64,000 bases of DNA, taken from Alkaliflexus imshenetskii DSM 15055. Lineage in GTDB: Bacteria > Bacteroidota > Bacteroidia > Bacteroidales > Marinilabiliaceae. Made by a program: the position numbers and the translations under genes. The DNA lies in contig NZ_KI912105.1 in NCBI RefSeq assembly GCF_000517065.1, positions 3,003,684 through 3,067,683 of the forward strand, given 5' to 3'. The notes below the pieces were generated by a model. That model was not told the origin of the DNA and searched no databases. It was given only the letters and a program-made list of their open reading frames with translations. Shown one piece after another: positions 56,008 to 64,000 of this stretch. How positions within the stretch are numbered: the first letter of the stretch is position 1; every line of letters starts with the position of its first letter.

Positions 56008-56721
56008 TCAGAGATTTTCATCTGAAAGTAATTTGAAGAATGAGCCTTTAATCGACTCTGATATAGGTATATAGGTTTTCCCAAAGACAATTCGATTTCG
56101 TTCAATAGTTTGAATATGGTTAATATTTACGATATATGAGCGATGGACTCTGAAAAATATTGATGCAGGTAGCTTCTCTTCAATACTTTTCATTGTAGTT
56201 TGAGTGATAATTGGTTGTTGATTATCTCCACAGTAAATCTTTATATAATCACCCATGCTCTCAATATAGATGATATTGCTTATTAAAATTCTGTTTAGCT
56301 TAGAATCTGATTTAACCATTATGGATTCTGGTTTGCTTGGTTCTAATGATGTACTTTTTAAACTAAACCAGTCGTGAGCTTTGTTGGCAGCCTTTAAAAA
56401 TTCAGTGTAATCAAAAGGCTTTAAAAGATAATCTAATGCATTGGCTCTGAAGCCTTCAAGTGCATACTCTCCGTATGCTGTTGTGAAAATTATTCGAGGT
56501 TCTGACGTCAACGTTTTAGAAAGTTCAAGACCTGTGAGTCCGGGCATTTGGATGTCTAGAAACAGGAGTTCGATTTTCTGATCTTTTAATGTTTCTATCG
56601 CTTGAAAGGCATTGCTACATCGTGCAGCTAGCTCAAGAAATGGAGTCTTTTTAATATATGATTCGATAAGATCAAGAGCAAGTGGTTCGTCGTCAACAAT
56701 GGCACATTTTATAGTTTGCAT
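56008..56721 (-). CDS. LytTR-family response regulator
   Basis: This 237-residue regulator has a receiver domain (about 1-120, Asp in LLFLDIQMPGLTGL, Lys in YLLKPFDYTEF) and a C-terminal LytTR DNA-binding domain (about 145-235, with 'RVHRSYIVNINHI'). It is the last gene of the minus-strand efflux operon and is encoded 9 bp after its kinase. It probably controls the efflux genes. Confidence 0.93.
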   Translation of the reverse strand: MQTIKCAIVDDEPLALDLIESYIKKTPFLELAARCSNAFQAIETLKDQKIELLFLDIQMPGLTGLELSKTLTSEPRIIFTTAYGEYALEGFRANALDYLLKPFDYTEFLKAANKAHDWFSLKSTSLEPSKPESIMVKSDSKLNRILISNIIYIESMGDYIKIYCGDNQQPIITQTTMKSIEEKLPASIFFRVHRSYIVNINHIQTIERNRIVFGKTYIPISESIKGSFFKLLSDENL

Positions 56722-56730
56722 TACAGAATT

Positions 56731-57771
56731 TTAAAGGTTTACCAATAAGCTCACAGTGAAAATGTTATCCTTCTCATGGGTTTTGAATATGTAATTTTCA
56801 TTATATATTAAATCCAAACGCTTTTGAAGATTCGCAATTCCAATACCTTTATGATATTTACTATTTGAAGGGTTGGTGGCAATTGTGTTGGTAATTAGTA
56901 GTTTTATGGTTTTGTGTTCTCCTGAAATTTTTATCGTTATGTAACTATTAATATCAGTTCCAACACCAAATTTGAAAGCATTCTCTATTAATGGAACAAA
57001 CAACAAAGGCGCGATTCTTTCATCGGGATTCTTAACGTCACAATCCAAAGCTATTTTTACCAATGGAGTTGTGCGAAGTTGCATAATTGCGACATAATTT
57101 TTTATAAATTCCAATTCATTACTTACTGGCACTCTTTCGCTATTGGTTTCATATAGATGATATCGCATTAGTTTTCCCAGACCATGTACGGCATGTTGGG
57201 CTTTTTCAGGTGAAGGTTGAATTAGCGCATATATGTTATTAAGAGTATTGAAAAAGAAATGTGGGTTTAGCTGCATTTTCAGGTTGTTAAGTTCTGATCT
57301 TAAATGCTCCATTTCCAGTTTGCTGCGTTCATTTTCAATTTTTAACCACCGTTTGGTTGTATTTATTGCTACAGCAACAGAAATTGTTAGTATAAATGAG
57401 ATGGCCATGCTGTTTATAAACCGCCCACGAGGAGGCCTGCCAGGCATCATTATTTCAGGTCTCATCTGGGGATCAAAAGATGGATTAAATAAGAGTGGTT
57501 TCAAAAGTTCAGATACCAAAATGCACAATGCAACCAGTCCAACATTAATTATGATAAATGTTGTGATTCGATGGTTAAAGAGCAGACGCTCAATTAGGAA
57601 TAGGTAATTTAGATAGAAAAGAATAATGGATAATAACATAGTTACCCATAAATGAGGAAATATGAGTAGAGGTTCTTTAAACAAGCCATGTGAGAATATA
57701 AATGGCACCCCAAACCAAAAGAACCATACGATTATATGAATTAGTACATGTTTGAAAGGCAAGTTTTTCAT
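56731..57771 (-). CDS. LytS-like sensor histidine kinase
   Basis: This 346-residue kinase has four predicted transmembrane helices (about 1-125) followed by the His_kinase domain typical of LytS/YpdA. The phospho-accepting His lies in 'MQLNPHFFFNTLNNIYAL' (about 192-209). A HATPase domain follows. It works with the LytTR regulator encoded 9 bp downstream. It follows the MacB-type permease gene by 21 bp, so it is probably co-transcribed with the efflux genes. Confidence 0.92.
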   Translation of the reverse strand: MKNLPFKHVLIHIIVWFFWFGVPFIFSHGLFKEPLLIFPHLWVTMLLSIILFYLNYLFLIERLLFNHRITTFIIINVGLVALCILVSELLKPLLFNPSFDPQMRPEIMMPGRPPRGRFINSMAISFILTISVAVAINTTKRWLKIENERSKLEMEHLRSELNNLKMQLNPHFFFNTLNNIYALIQPSPEKAQHAVHGLGKLMRYHLYETNSERVPVSNELEFIKNYVAIMQLRTTPLVKIALDCDVKNPDERIAPLLFVPLIENAFKFGVGTDINSYITIKISGEHKTIKLLITNTIATNPSNSKYHKGIGIANLQKRLDLIYNENYIFKTHEKDNIFTVSLLVNL

Positions 57772-57792
57772 GGAAGCAAGTTATTAAAAAGT

Positions 57793-59013
57793 CTATTCAT
57801 ATCTTAAGGCTTCAATCGGATCTAATGAAGCAGCCTTACGAGCAGGATACCAACCGAAGAATACCCCTATTATGGCGCAGACAAAAAATGACAAGATAAT
57901 TGAACTTTGCGTTATAATCATTGGCCATCCTGCAATTTTTCCTAATATTAATGATGCCAAAATACCAGAAAAAATTCCAATCAAACCACCTCCAACACTT
58001 ACAATTATCGCCTCCATTAAAAATTGTGTTAATATGTGGCGCTCTTTGCCTCCAACTGCCATTCTTAGGCCAATCTCGCGAGTTCTCTCAGTAACTGATA
58101 CAAACATAATGTTCATAATTCCAATTCCGCCAACAAGCAATGAAATTCCGGCAATTGCGGCAAGCAGGAGTGTCATCATTTGATTCGTAGAGCCCATCAT
58201 TGATAGCAACTCGTGTTGTGAGCGTATTTCAAATTTGTTCGTATTACCCGATACTAATTTCGGGTTTTTTCGAAGAGCGGTTTCTACTTCCTCAATTGCA
58301 AGTTGAGAGGACTCTTCGTTTATTGCAGACAAATATATATTTTGAATATGGTTAATTCCAAGGATTCGCTTTTGTACTGTTGTAAATGGTGCAATAATTA
58401 CATCATCCTGATCTTGTCCAAAGGTATTAACTCCTTTTTCTTTAAGTATACCAATAACCGTAAATGGTATTTGATTGTATCTTATGATTTGACCAAGAGG
58501 TTGTTCTCCATTTTTAAAGAGATTGTTTATTACCGTTTTTCCAAGGATACAAACTTTTGCAGCTGAGTTTATATCATATTCAGAAAACAAACTTCCTTGT
58601 GATATGTCTAGCTTTCTAATGGTCAAATAGTCTGTTGACACACCTTGTATGGATGTAGGCCAATTATTTGCACCTGCGATTGCTTGTCCGTTCCCAGAAA
58701 CGAGTGGGGATATGTGCGAGATATATCTGGAATTATTACGAATTGATATTGCATCGTTCCAGGTCAACTGCGGCATGTCTGAAGCTCCGAGTCTCGCCCC
58801 GCCTCTTTGTCCACCACCAGGAAAAACCATTATCATGTTAGCTCCCATTTCTGAAACTTGTTGTTCTATGCTTTGTTTAGAACCTTGTCCAATTGCAAGC
58901 ATTGTAATAACGGATGCCACACCTATGATAATTCCCAACATGGTAAGAAAGGATCGTGTCTTATTGCGGGAAATGGCTTTTAGTGCCAGGATAATAAGAA
59001 TTAAGTTGCGCAT
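57793..59013 (-). CDS. macB: MacB-type ABC efflux permease
   Basis: This 406-residue permease has an N-terminal helix (about 20-42), a large periplasmic domain (about 50-275) and three C-terminal helices. This is the MacB/FtsX topology. 'GGIGIMNIMFVSVTERTREIGLRMAVG' and 'GWYPARKAA' are the MacB hallmarks. The periplasmic domain has a Gly-rich insert (GGGQRGGARLG near 70-80). It acts with the separate ATPase encoded 53 bp upstream. The system pushes peptides, drugs or lipids from the periplasm through a TolC-type channel. Confidence 0.92.
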   Translation of the reverse strand: MRNLILIILALKAISRNKTRSFLTMLGIIIGVASVITMLAIGQGSKQSIEQQVSEMGANMIMVFPGGGQRGGARLGASDMPQLTWNDAISIRNNSRYISHISPLVSGNGQAIAGANNWPTSIQGVSTDYLTIRKLDISQGSLFSEYDINSAAKVCILGKTVINNLFKNGEQPLGQIIRYNQIPFTVIGILKEKGVNTFGQDQDDVIIAPFTTVQKRILGINHIQNIYLSAINEESSQLAIEEVETALRKNPKLVSGNTNKFEIRSQHELLSMMGSTNQMMTLLLAAIAGISLLVGGIGIMNIMFVSVTERTREIGLRMAVGGKERHILTQFLMEAIIVSVGGGLIGIFSGILASLILGKIAGWPMIITQSSIILSFFVCAIIGVFFGWYPARKAASLDPIEALRYE

Positions 59014-59066
59014 TTGTAATTAGTTATGGTGTAGGTTTGTGCGAATCTGATTGTATTTCCATTAAA

Positions 59067-59768
59067 CTATGAAGCAGTCAGTGTATCACTCACGATAGCG
59101 CCATCTTTAAGGAGAATTATCCTCTTTGTTAAATTGGCCACTTCAGGTTCGTGGGTAACAAAAACAATTGTTTTTCCGGAATCATTCAATTGCTGAAAAA
59201 GTGATATTATTTCATGTGTGGTTTGTGTGTCAAGATTACCTGTAGCCTCATCAGCAAGGATGAGCACCGGATTGTTAACTAAAGCACGCGCTATGGCTAC
59301 TCTCTGTTGTTGACCACCAGAAAGTTGAGACGGGGTGTGGTGTATTCGGCTCTCAAGGCCAACTGTTTGCAGCGCCTCAATTGCCAATTGCCGTCTTTCT
59401 TTTGGTTTAATGCTATTGTTGTATATCAGGGGTAGTTCTACATTCTCAACAGCTGATGTTCTGGGAAGTAGATTAAATGATTGAAATACAAAGCCTAATT
59501 TTGTGTTTCGTATTTCAGCTAACTGGTTTTTACTGAGTTGAGCAACAGGGGTTTTATCCAGAAAATATTGTCCAGTAGTTGGGTTGTCAAGACAACCCAA
59601 TAAATTCAATAGGGTTGACTTCCCAGAGCCGCTGCTTCCCATGATAGAAACAAATTCACCCTTCTCAATTTGTAAAGATACGCCTCTTAGAGCTCTTACT
59701 ACGCTGCTACCCATTATAAATTCCCGAGTTAAAGCAACGGTTTTAATTATACTTGATGTGTTATTCAT
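59067..59768 (-). CDS. MacB-partner ABC ATPase
   Basis: This 233-residue ATPase has Walker A GSSGSGKST, signature LSGGQQQR, Walker B VLILADEA and switch His in THEPE. It is the ATP-binding half of the MacB-type transporter. MacB is usually one protein, but here the two halves are separate genes, as in many Bacteroidota. It lies between the MacA-type adaptor and the permease. Confidence 0.93.
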   Translation of the reverse strand: MNNTSSIIKTVALTREFIMGSSVVRALRGVSLQIEKGEFVSIMGSSGSGKSTLLNLLGCLDNPTTGQYFLDKTPVAQLSKNQLAEIRNTKLGFVFQSFNLLPRTSAVENVELPLIYNNSIKPKERRQLAIEALQTVGLESRIHHTPSQLSGGQQQRVAIARALVNNPVLILADEATGNLDTQTTHEIISLFQQLNDSGKTIVFVTHEPEVANLTKRIILLKDGAIVSDTLTAS

Positions 59769-59798
59769 AAAGTAACTATGGATTAATGGTGTAGGTTA

Positions 59799-61004
59799 TT
59801 AACGCCTGCCTCCTGGGGGTGTTGGAACAAATGGACTGTTTAAATTCTCATTTTCTTTGATGCCAGATTCTGTATCTATCGAAAGAATGATTGAGTCATG
59901 TTTTTCGAGGCCATCTTTAACCTCAATGTTTACGCGATCAGTTATTCCGGTTTGAATAATTCTCTCTGAAATGCTATTGCCTGTAACAATCCAAATCTTT
60001 TTTTCGTTGTCGGCTAAGTCTTTAAGCTTTTTTCCGGGCGGCTGTTTATCTGTGATAATATAATTCTGATGGCTCAAGGTCATTATCTGATGGTGGTTGA
60101 TATTTGTTGCTGATGTAGGTATGACCAGAATGTTAGAAGCTTCAGCAGTAATAATGGTTATTGTTGCAGTAAGGCCGGGTTTTAATTTTAAATCTGGATT
60201 TGGTGCATCAATTATTACTTTATATGTCACTACATTGCTTGTAACTGTTGGTATAAGTCTTATCTGGGTGATAACACCTTCAAAAGTTCGCCCTGGATAT
60301 GCGTCTACTTTAAAATGCACTTTTTGTCCATGCTCTATCTGTCCAATGTCTGCTTCATCCACATCCGCTTCAACTTGCATTTGGGTTAAGTCACGCGCTA
60401 TTGTAAATAACGTAGGAGTGTTAAAGCTTGCTGCAACTGTTTGTCCAGCTTCTATAGTCCTTTCAAGAACAACCCCATCAATTGGTGAATAAATGGTTGC
60501 ATACGATAGGTCAACTTCGGCTTGTTCTACTTCAGATGTTAATCTCTCTACTTGAGATTTGGCGTTGTTAAGTTGATAAACAGCCAACTCATAATCAACA
60601 TCACTAACCATTTCTTTTTCATAAAGTGATTTAGTTCGGTTGTAGTTTTGAGTTTGCCAGTCTAATTCGTTTTTTGCTGAGGATAGTCCGGCACGGGATT
60701 GTAATAGTCGTGCATTTAGTGTGCTTCTATCCAATTCTGCAAGCACCTGACCCTTTTTTACATAAGAGTTGAAATCCACGTAGATTTGATTTATTACCCC
60801 TGAAACTTGTGTGCCTACTTCTACTTTTTCTATTGGTTCAACAGTTCCAGTGGCTGTTACAGAATTTGTGATTGTAGCAATTGAAGGTGCCACAGTTGTA
60901 ATACTTATGGACGCATGCTTGTTTTTACCTGATAGAAGAGCTGAAATGCCTACAATTAGAAGTAGCAACATGGCAATGAGTAGTAGTTTTATTTTTTTTG
61001 TCAT
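59799..61004 (-). CDS. macA: MacA/HlyD-type membrane fusion protein
   Basis: This 401-residue periplasmic adaptor has an N-terminal membrane anchor (about 5-23), a lipoyl-like domain (about 60-100 'VEVGTQVSGVI'), a coiled-coil hairpin (about 105-165), the second lipoyl half 'ATIYSPIDGVVLERTIEAGQTV', a beta-barrel domain and a C-terminal membrane-proximal domain. It links the inner-membrane pump to the TolC-like channel. The TolC gene ends 11 bp upstream of its start. Confidence 0.93.
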   Translation of the reverse strand: MTKKIKLLLIAMLLLLIVGISALLSGKNKHASISITTVAPSIATITNSVTATGTVEPIEKVEVGTQVSGVINQIYVDFNSYVKKGQVLAELDRSTLNARLLQSRAGLSSAKNELDWQTQNYNRTKSLYEKEMVSDVDYELAVYQLNNAKSQVERLTSEVEQAEVDLSYATIYSPIDGVVLERTIEAGQTVAASFNTPTLFTIARDLTQMQVEADVDEADIGQIEHGQKVHFKVDAYPGRTFEGVITQIRLIPTVTSNVVTYKVIIDAPNPDLKLKPGLTATITIITAEASNILVIPTSATNINHHQIMTLSHQNYIITDKQPPGKKLKDLADNEKKIWIVTGNSISERIIQTGITDRVNIEVKDGLEKHDSIILSIDTESGIKENENLNSPFVPTPPGGRR

Positions 61005-61015
61005 TTCTTTAAAAG

Positions 61016-62247
61016 TTAAAGTGAAACAGGTATTCCCATATAGAAGTCAAGGATTTTCTTGAAAAGAATAGCAGTGTATTTGGACTGCATCAACTCGTTT
61101 CTGCCACTTAAATACTTGTTATGGATTTGTAAAAGTTCTATAGTGTTTATCATTCCCATGTTGTATTGTTCAGTAGCAAGTGTATAGCTTTCCCAAATGG
61201 CCTTGTCTTGAGCAATGGCAGAAATGTATCTTTGTTGTCCTGCTCTGGTGTCGTCATATACACGTTCAGCTATTTGCAAGAGTTGATTTCTGGTTTTATG
61301 TATCGTTAATTGTGATATTTGGTCGTTGATAATTGCTTTTGATACGGCTGTTTTGTTTTCATATCTGGAGAATATGGGGATTGTCATATTAAGGCCAATG
61401 CTTTGCGCAAAGTTGTTAGACATTTGGAGATTATAGGATGATGCATAATTGCTTTTATAGTTGCTGCCAGCAGACATGTTAAGAGTTAAATTCGGTAAAT
61501 ACCCTGAGCGGGCTTCTGCGACTGATATTTCTGAAATGCGCTTTTGTTGATTGGATATGTCCATTTCAGGCCTTGTTAATAGAATAAACTCGAATAAGAC
61601 TTCGATAGGGGGGAGAGGTTCCATCTGATATAGTAAATTATCCGGAACCTCTATAGAAAAGTTAACCTCTACAGGAATTTCTAATATCTGTTTGAGTTCG
61701 GTAGTACGAAGGATTAAATTATTCTCAGCTTGAACTAGCATATATTCGTCAGAAGCATGCTGGGCATTCATGTCGGCCACATCCCGACGTGATAGGGAGC
61801 CTGCCTGATGCAGTAAAGTTGCCCTGTTAAATTGTTCCTGAGATAACAGAACTACATCTTTGTAGTACTCTACATTTTCAAAAGCATAAAGTATATTTAG
61901 ATAGGCCTGCACTACTGCGAGGGTAATATCCTTTTCAGCCAGTGAGACATTTAGTAACGCTATTTCCTTACTTAGTTCACTCTTTTTTATGTTTTGAGTG
62001 ATAGAACCTCCCTTGTATAGAACAACACCACTATTGATTGATGCGGAATTGCCAAAATTTGATTGCCAACCGGCAATGGTGTTATCAGTTTCAAATTTCT
62101 TCTCATTTTGTATTGAGCTGGATATTGAGCCTGATAGGTTTGGTAAACGACTGCCTTTGGCTTGTACTAAATCGGCTTCGGCAGATTGAACCTGTAGTTT
62201 TGATTGATTTACTTGAATGTTATTATCAATAGCGTAGTTGATACAAT
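61016..62247 (-). pseudogene. TolC-like outer-membrane efflux gene interrupted by an IS66-family element
   Basis: The minus-strand frame is open from the stop at 61016 to the IS boundary at 62248. It encodes about 409 residues of a TolC/OprM-type channel, from 'INYAIDNNIQVNQSKLQVQ' (the start of the mature region) to 'FYMGIPVSL'. Upstream of the His-Cys-Ile-Asn-Tyr segment the frame enters the transposon end and meets a stop (TAG, 62261-62263). So only the signal peptide and about the first 25-35 residues are cut off and should lie beyond the far end of the insertion. An internal GTG at 61912 is the first usable start, but it lacks export signals, so the channel is probably inactive. Confidence 0.85.
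62240..62247. other. candidate 8-bp target site of the IS66 insertion
   Basis: GATACAAT directly precedes the element end. IS66-family elements typically duplicate 8 bp. The second copy would lie beyond the window, so this is unconfirmed. Confidence 0.4.
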
Positions 62248-62311
62248 GTAAGCATTCGGCCTAGTACATATTGTCATCAAAGCTAAGCAGTCGTTTCTTT
62301 GAAGGCAAAAA

Positions 62312-62671
62312 ATGAGGATGACACATACGACCTTCAAGCAACTCTATCAAGAGTATCAGGAATCCAGTTTAAGCGTACGAGACTTCTGCTCCAATCAGGC
62401 TTTATCCCCTTCTACTTTTTATTACTGGAGAAAGCAGTTGGGGAATACAGCGCAAGAAGCACCTGAGCGCTTTGTTCCACTGGTAATCGACTCGGCACCG
62501 ACGCAAAAAACAAAACACAACAAGCACGTTGCGATAGCCACGAACAAAACCGATGGTTTAAGCATTTCACAGGCACCTGTTGAACTTGTCTTTCCCAACG
62601 GAACAAAGATGGTAATCCGCGAAAACATCGACCTGCGATTATTAAAAGCAATTGTTCACCTCTTTGATTAA
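62312..62671 (+). CDS. tnpA: IS66 accessory protein TnpA
   Basis: This 119-residue (or 117 from ATG 62318) accessory protein has an N-terminal helix-turn-helix-like region with 'SVRDFCSNQALSPSTFYYWRKQL'-type features (key residues: SV, C, S-STFYYW). A C-terminal 'VELVFPNGTKMVIRE' follows. It is the first gene of the IS66 trio, 64 bp inside the element end. Confidence 0.85.
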   Translation: MRMTHTTFKQLYQEYQESSLSVRDFCSNQALSPSTFYYWRKQLGNTAQEAPERFVPLVIDSAPTQKTKHNKHVAIATNKTDGLSISQAPVELVFPNGTKMVIRENIDLRLLKAIVHLFD

Positions 62672-62677
62672 TGGCCG

Positions 62678-63043
62678 ATGTTTCATTTGCATGGAAAACT
62701 CAAATACTTTCTATATCCTGCAGCCGTTGATATGCGCAAGAGTTTTTACACCCTCAGCGGTATCGTCACCTCATTAATGAAGCGTGAGGTACAAAGTGGC
62801 GAGGTCTTTATTTTCGTCAACAAGCGACTTACCACTATGAAGATACTGCACCTGGAGCATGGCGGTTTAGTAATCTATCACAAGAAGCTCGACAGTGGCG
62901 TTTTTAAGTTGCCCACCTTTGATGACAGCTTGCCTTCTGTTGCTATCGACTGGCAGGATTTAATGATGATAGTGAAAAATGTTACCCCCAGAAAACGACG
63001 TTTGAAACCGCGACAAAAAGAAGCACTTTTTCAGGATTATTAG
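62678..63043 (+). CDS. tnpB: IS66 Orf2-like protein TnpB
   Basis: This 121-residue protein matches the IS66 Orf2 family: 'YFLYPAAVDMRKSF', 'LSGIVTSLM', 'VFIFVNKR' and the basic C-terminal tail. It lies 6 bp after tnpA. The role of Orf2 in transposition is not well defined. Confidence 0.88.
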   Translation: MFHLHGKLKYFLYPAAVDMRKSFYTLSGIVTSLMKREVQSGEVFIFVNKRLTTMKILHLEHGGLVIYHKKLDSGVFKLPTFDDSLPSVAIDWQDLMMIVKNVTPRKRRLKPRQKEALFQDY

Positions 63044-63106
63044 CTTGTTAAAATTGGCTGCAAGCCTTGGTTTTACTACCTTTAAGCTCGTAATCAAACA
63101 GGGATA

Positions 63107-64000
63107 ATGAGCGATTTATCAAGCGACAACGACAAGTTGGTTCAGGCGCTTCTTCAGGAAAGAGACGAACTCTTCCAGGAGCTTTCCCGGCTGCGAAAAA
63201 TCGACAATGGTACCCTGGACACCCTCGAAGCCCAGAACCAAAAACTGAGCTCTGAAGTCGTTCAAAAGGATCAGGAAATTAAGAAGCTCACCGATCAACT
63301 GGCCTGGTTTCGCCACAAGTTTTTTAGCAAGTCCTCAGAGAAGTTCATAAAAGAAGACCCCAACCAAAGAAAGCTTGACTTTGATGGGATTGATGCTCTG
63401 CCCCAAGAGAAGATCGCTATTGAAAAAGCTGAAATGGAGTTGATCGAGTACGAGCGTCGTAAAGTTGTTCGGGAAAAGAAGAGCGCCGTTCGTCTTCCTT
63501 TGCCAGAGCATCTCAGACGCGAGATCGAAGTCATAGAGCCCGAAGACCTGCGAGCCAACTGGGTTCGTATTGGCATAGAAGCAACTGAAATCCTCGAGTT
63601 TAAGCCCGGAGAGCTGTATGTGCGTCGCATAGAGCGTCCCAAATACGCCGTTAAACCCATAGCCGCCCGGGCACAAGACCAATCCGAACAAGAAGAAGCA
63701 CCTGCCGTACGTATCGCACCTATGCCTTTGCTGCCGTTGCCCCGCAGCAATGCCGGTGCTTCTTTGTTGGCAGAACTGTTGATGAACAAATATTTTTATC
63801 ATTTGCCATTTCATCGGCAGATTGCTATGCTCAAAATGGTCGATGTTAAGCTGCCTGCATCAACGGTTAATGGTTGGTTCCAAGGAGGGAGTGATTTACT
63901 TCGTGCCCTTTATCTTCGTTTAAAGGATCTTGTTTTAGAATCGGACTACATTCAGGTAGATGAGAGCACCATACCGGTGGTAGACAATGAAAAACACAAA
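63107..64000 (+). CDS. tnpC: IS66 family transposase TnpC (partial)
   Basis: The ATG at 63107 opens a frame that continues to the window end (298 codons, no stop). The N-terminus has a leucine-zipper-like coiled coil (about 8-65), then 'WFRHKFFSKSSEKF' and the IS66-typical basic region. The first catalytic Asp of the DDE site is probably in 'IQVDESTIPV' near the end. The rest of the catalytic domain lies beyond the window. Confidence 0.88.
   Translation, partial: MSDLSSDNDKLVQALLQERDELFQELSRLRKIDNGTLDTLEAQNQKLSSEVVQKDQEIKKLTDQLAWFRHKFFSKSSEKFIKEDPNQRKLDFDGIDALPQEKIAIEKAEMELIEYERRKVVREKKSAVRLPLPEHLRREIEVIEPEDLRANWVRIGIEATEILEFKPGELYVRRIERPKYAVKPIAARAQDQSEQEEAPAVRIAPMPLLPLPRSNAGASLLAELLMNKYFYHLPFHRQIAMLKMVDVKLPASTVNGWFQGGSDLLRALYLRLKDLVLESDYIQVDESTIPVVDNEKHK

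Larger units (their letters stand above)
62248..64000 (+). mobile_element. IS66-family insertion sequence (right end beyond window)
   Basis: The left end begins GTAAGCATTCGGCC, matching the GTAAGC start of IS66-type terminal repeats. It interrupts tolC. It carries the three usual genes in order: tnpA-like, tnpB-like and the transposase tnpC. The element is at least 1.75 kb and its second end is not in the window. Confidence 0.88.

Noticed and set aside
62422-62651. Minus-strand open frames within the IS66 tnpA gene
   Set aside because: They are shadows of the plus-strand accessory gene, which matches the IS66 family.

Overview
The window looks like a piece of an anaerobic or facultative Bacteroidota chromosome, most likely Bacteroidales/Marinilabiliales-like. 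The signs are HmuY-type haem lipoproteins, a type IX secretion C-terminal sorting domain, an AT-rich sequence with few Shine-Dalgarno sites, an oxygen-sensitive class III ribonucleotide reductase and a group III-type molybdenum nitrogenase. No rRNA, tRNA or CRISPR array was seen.

Layout. (1) 1-5417, minus strand: haem acquisition (TonB receptor, HmuY-like lipoprotein, CobN/HmuS-like protein cut by the window edge), divergent from cydD-cydC at 6144-9381. The 0.7 kb between them carries REP-like palindromes. (2) 9432-14701, minus strand: a zinc operon reading zur, two COG0523 GTPases, an ABC ATPase, an FtsX-type permease with a His-rich loop and a small exported protein, with a 7-1-7 palindrome in front of zur. 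(3) 14943-18023: a cobalamin riboswitch followed by nrdD-nrdG. (4) 18338-24750: housekeeping and small genes (flavodoxin, ppnP, dus, gapdh, a 41-residue lipoprotein, a HEPN/MNT pair, tcdA, a DUF6483-like gene). (5) 24921-31929: a NarX/NarL-type two-component system followed by five heterodisulfide-reductase-like genes ending in a membrane-anchored subunit. (6) 31964-41548: the nitrogen fixation region, with a ModE-like DNA-binding protein divergent from nifA, a GNAT, a NifX-like protein, a Nif11 protein, a HEPN-like protein, and nifH-nifI1-nifI2-nifD-nifK closed by a terminator. nifE, nifN, nifB and nifV are not in the window. (7) 42120-50784: a thiamine-diphosphate enzyme, an orphan HgdB-like protein and two large hybrid histidine kinases, one with a PocR domain. 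(8) 51036-55586: a large secreted beta-helix/PKD protein with a type IX sorting domain. (9) 56008-62247, minus strand: a MacAB-TolC-like efflux operon with a LytS/LytTR pair. Its tolC gene is interrupted at 62248 by an IS66-family element that runs off the window.

How it fits together. The central block (24.9-41.5 kb) reads as a redox and nitrogen-fixation island: a signalling pair, a membrane-linked Hdr-like electron-transfer complex, a possible molybdenum-sensing regulator, NifA, accessory cofactor proteins and the structural nitrogenase with its PII-type switch. That the Hdr-like complex serves nitrogenase is inferred from position only. Several intergenic gaps inside this block and its flanks hold long imperfect hairpins or G-free leaders that the gene annotation does not explain.
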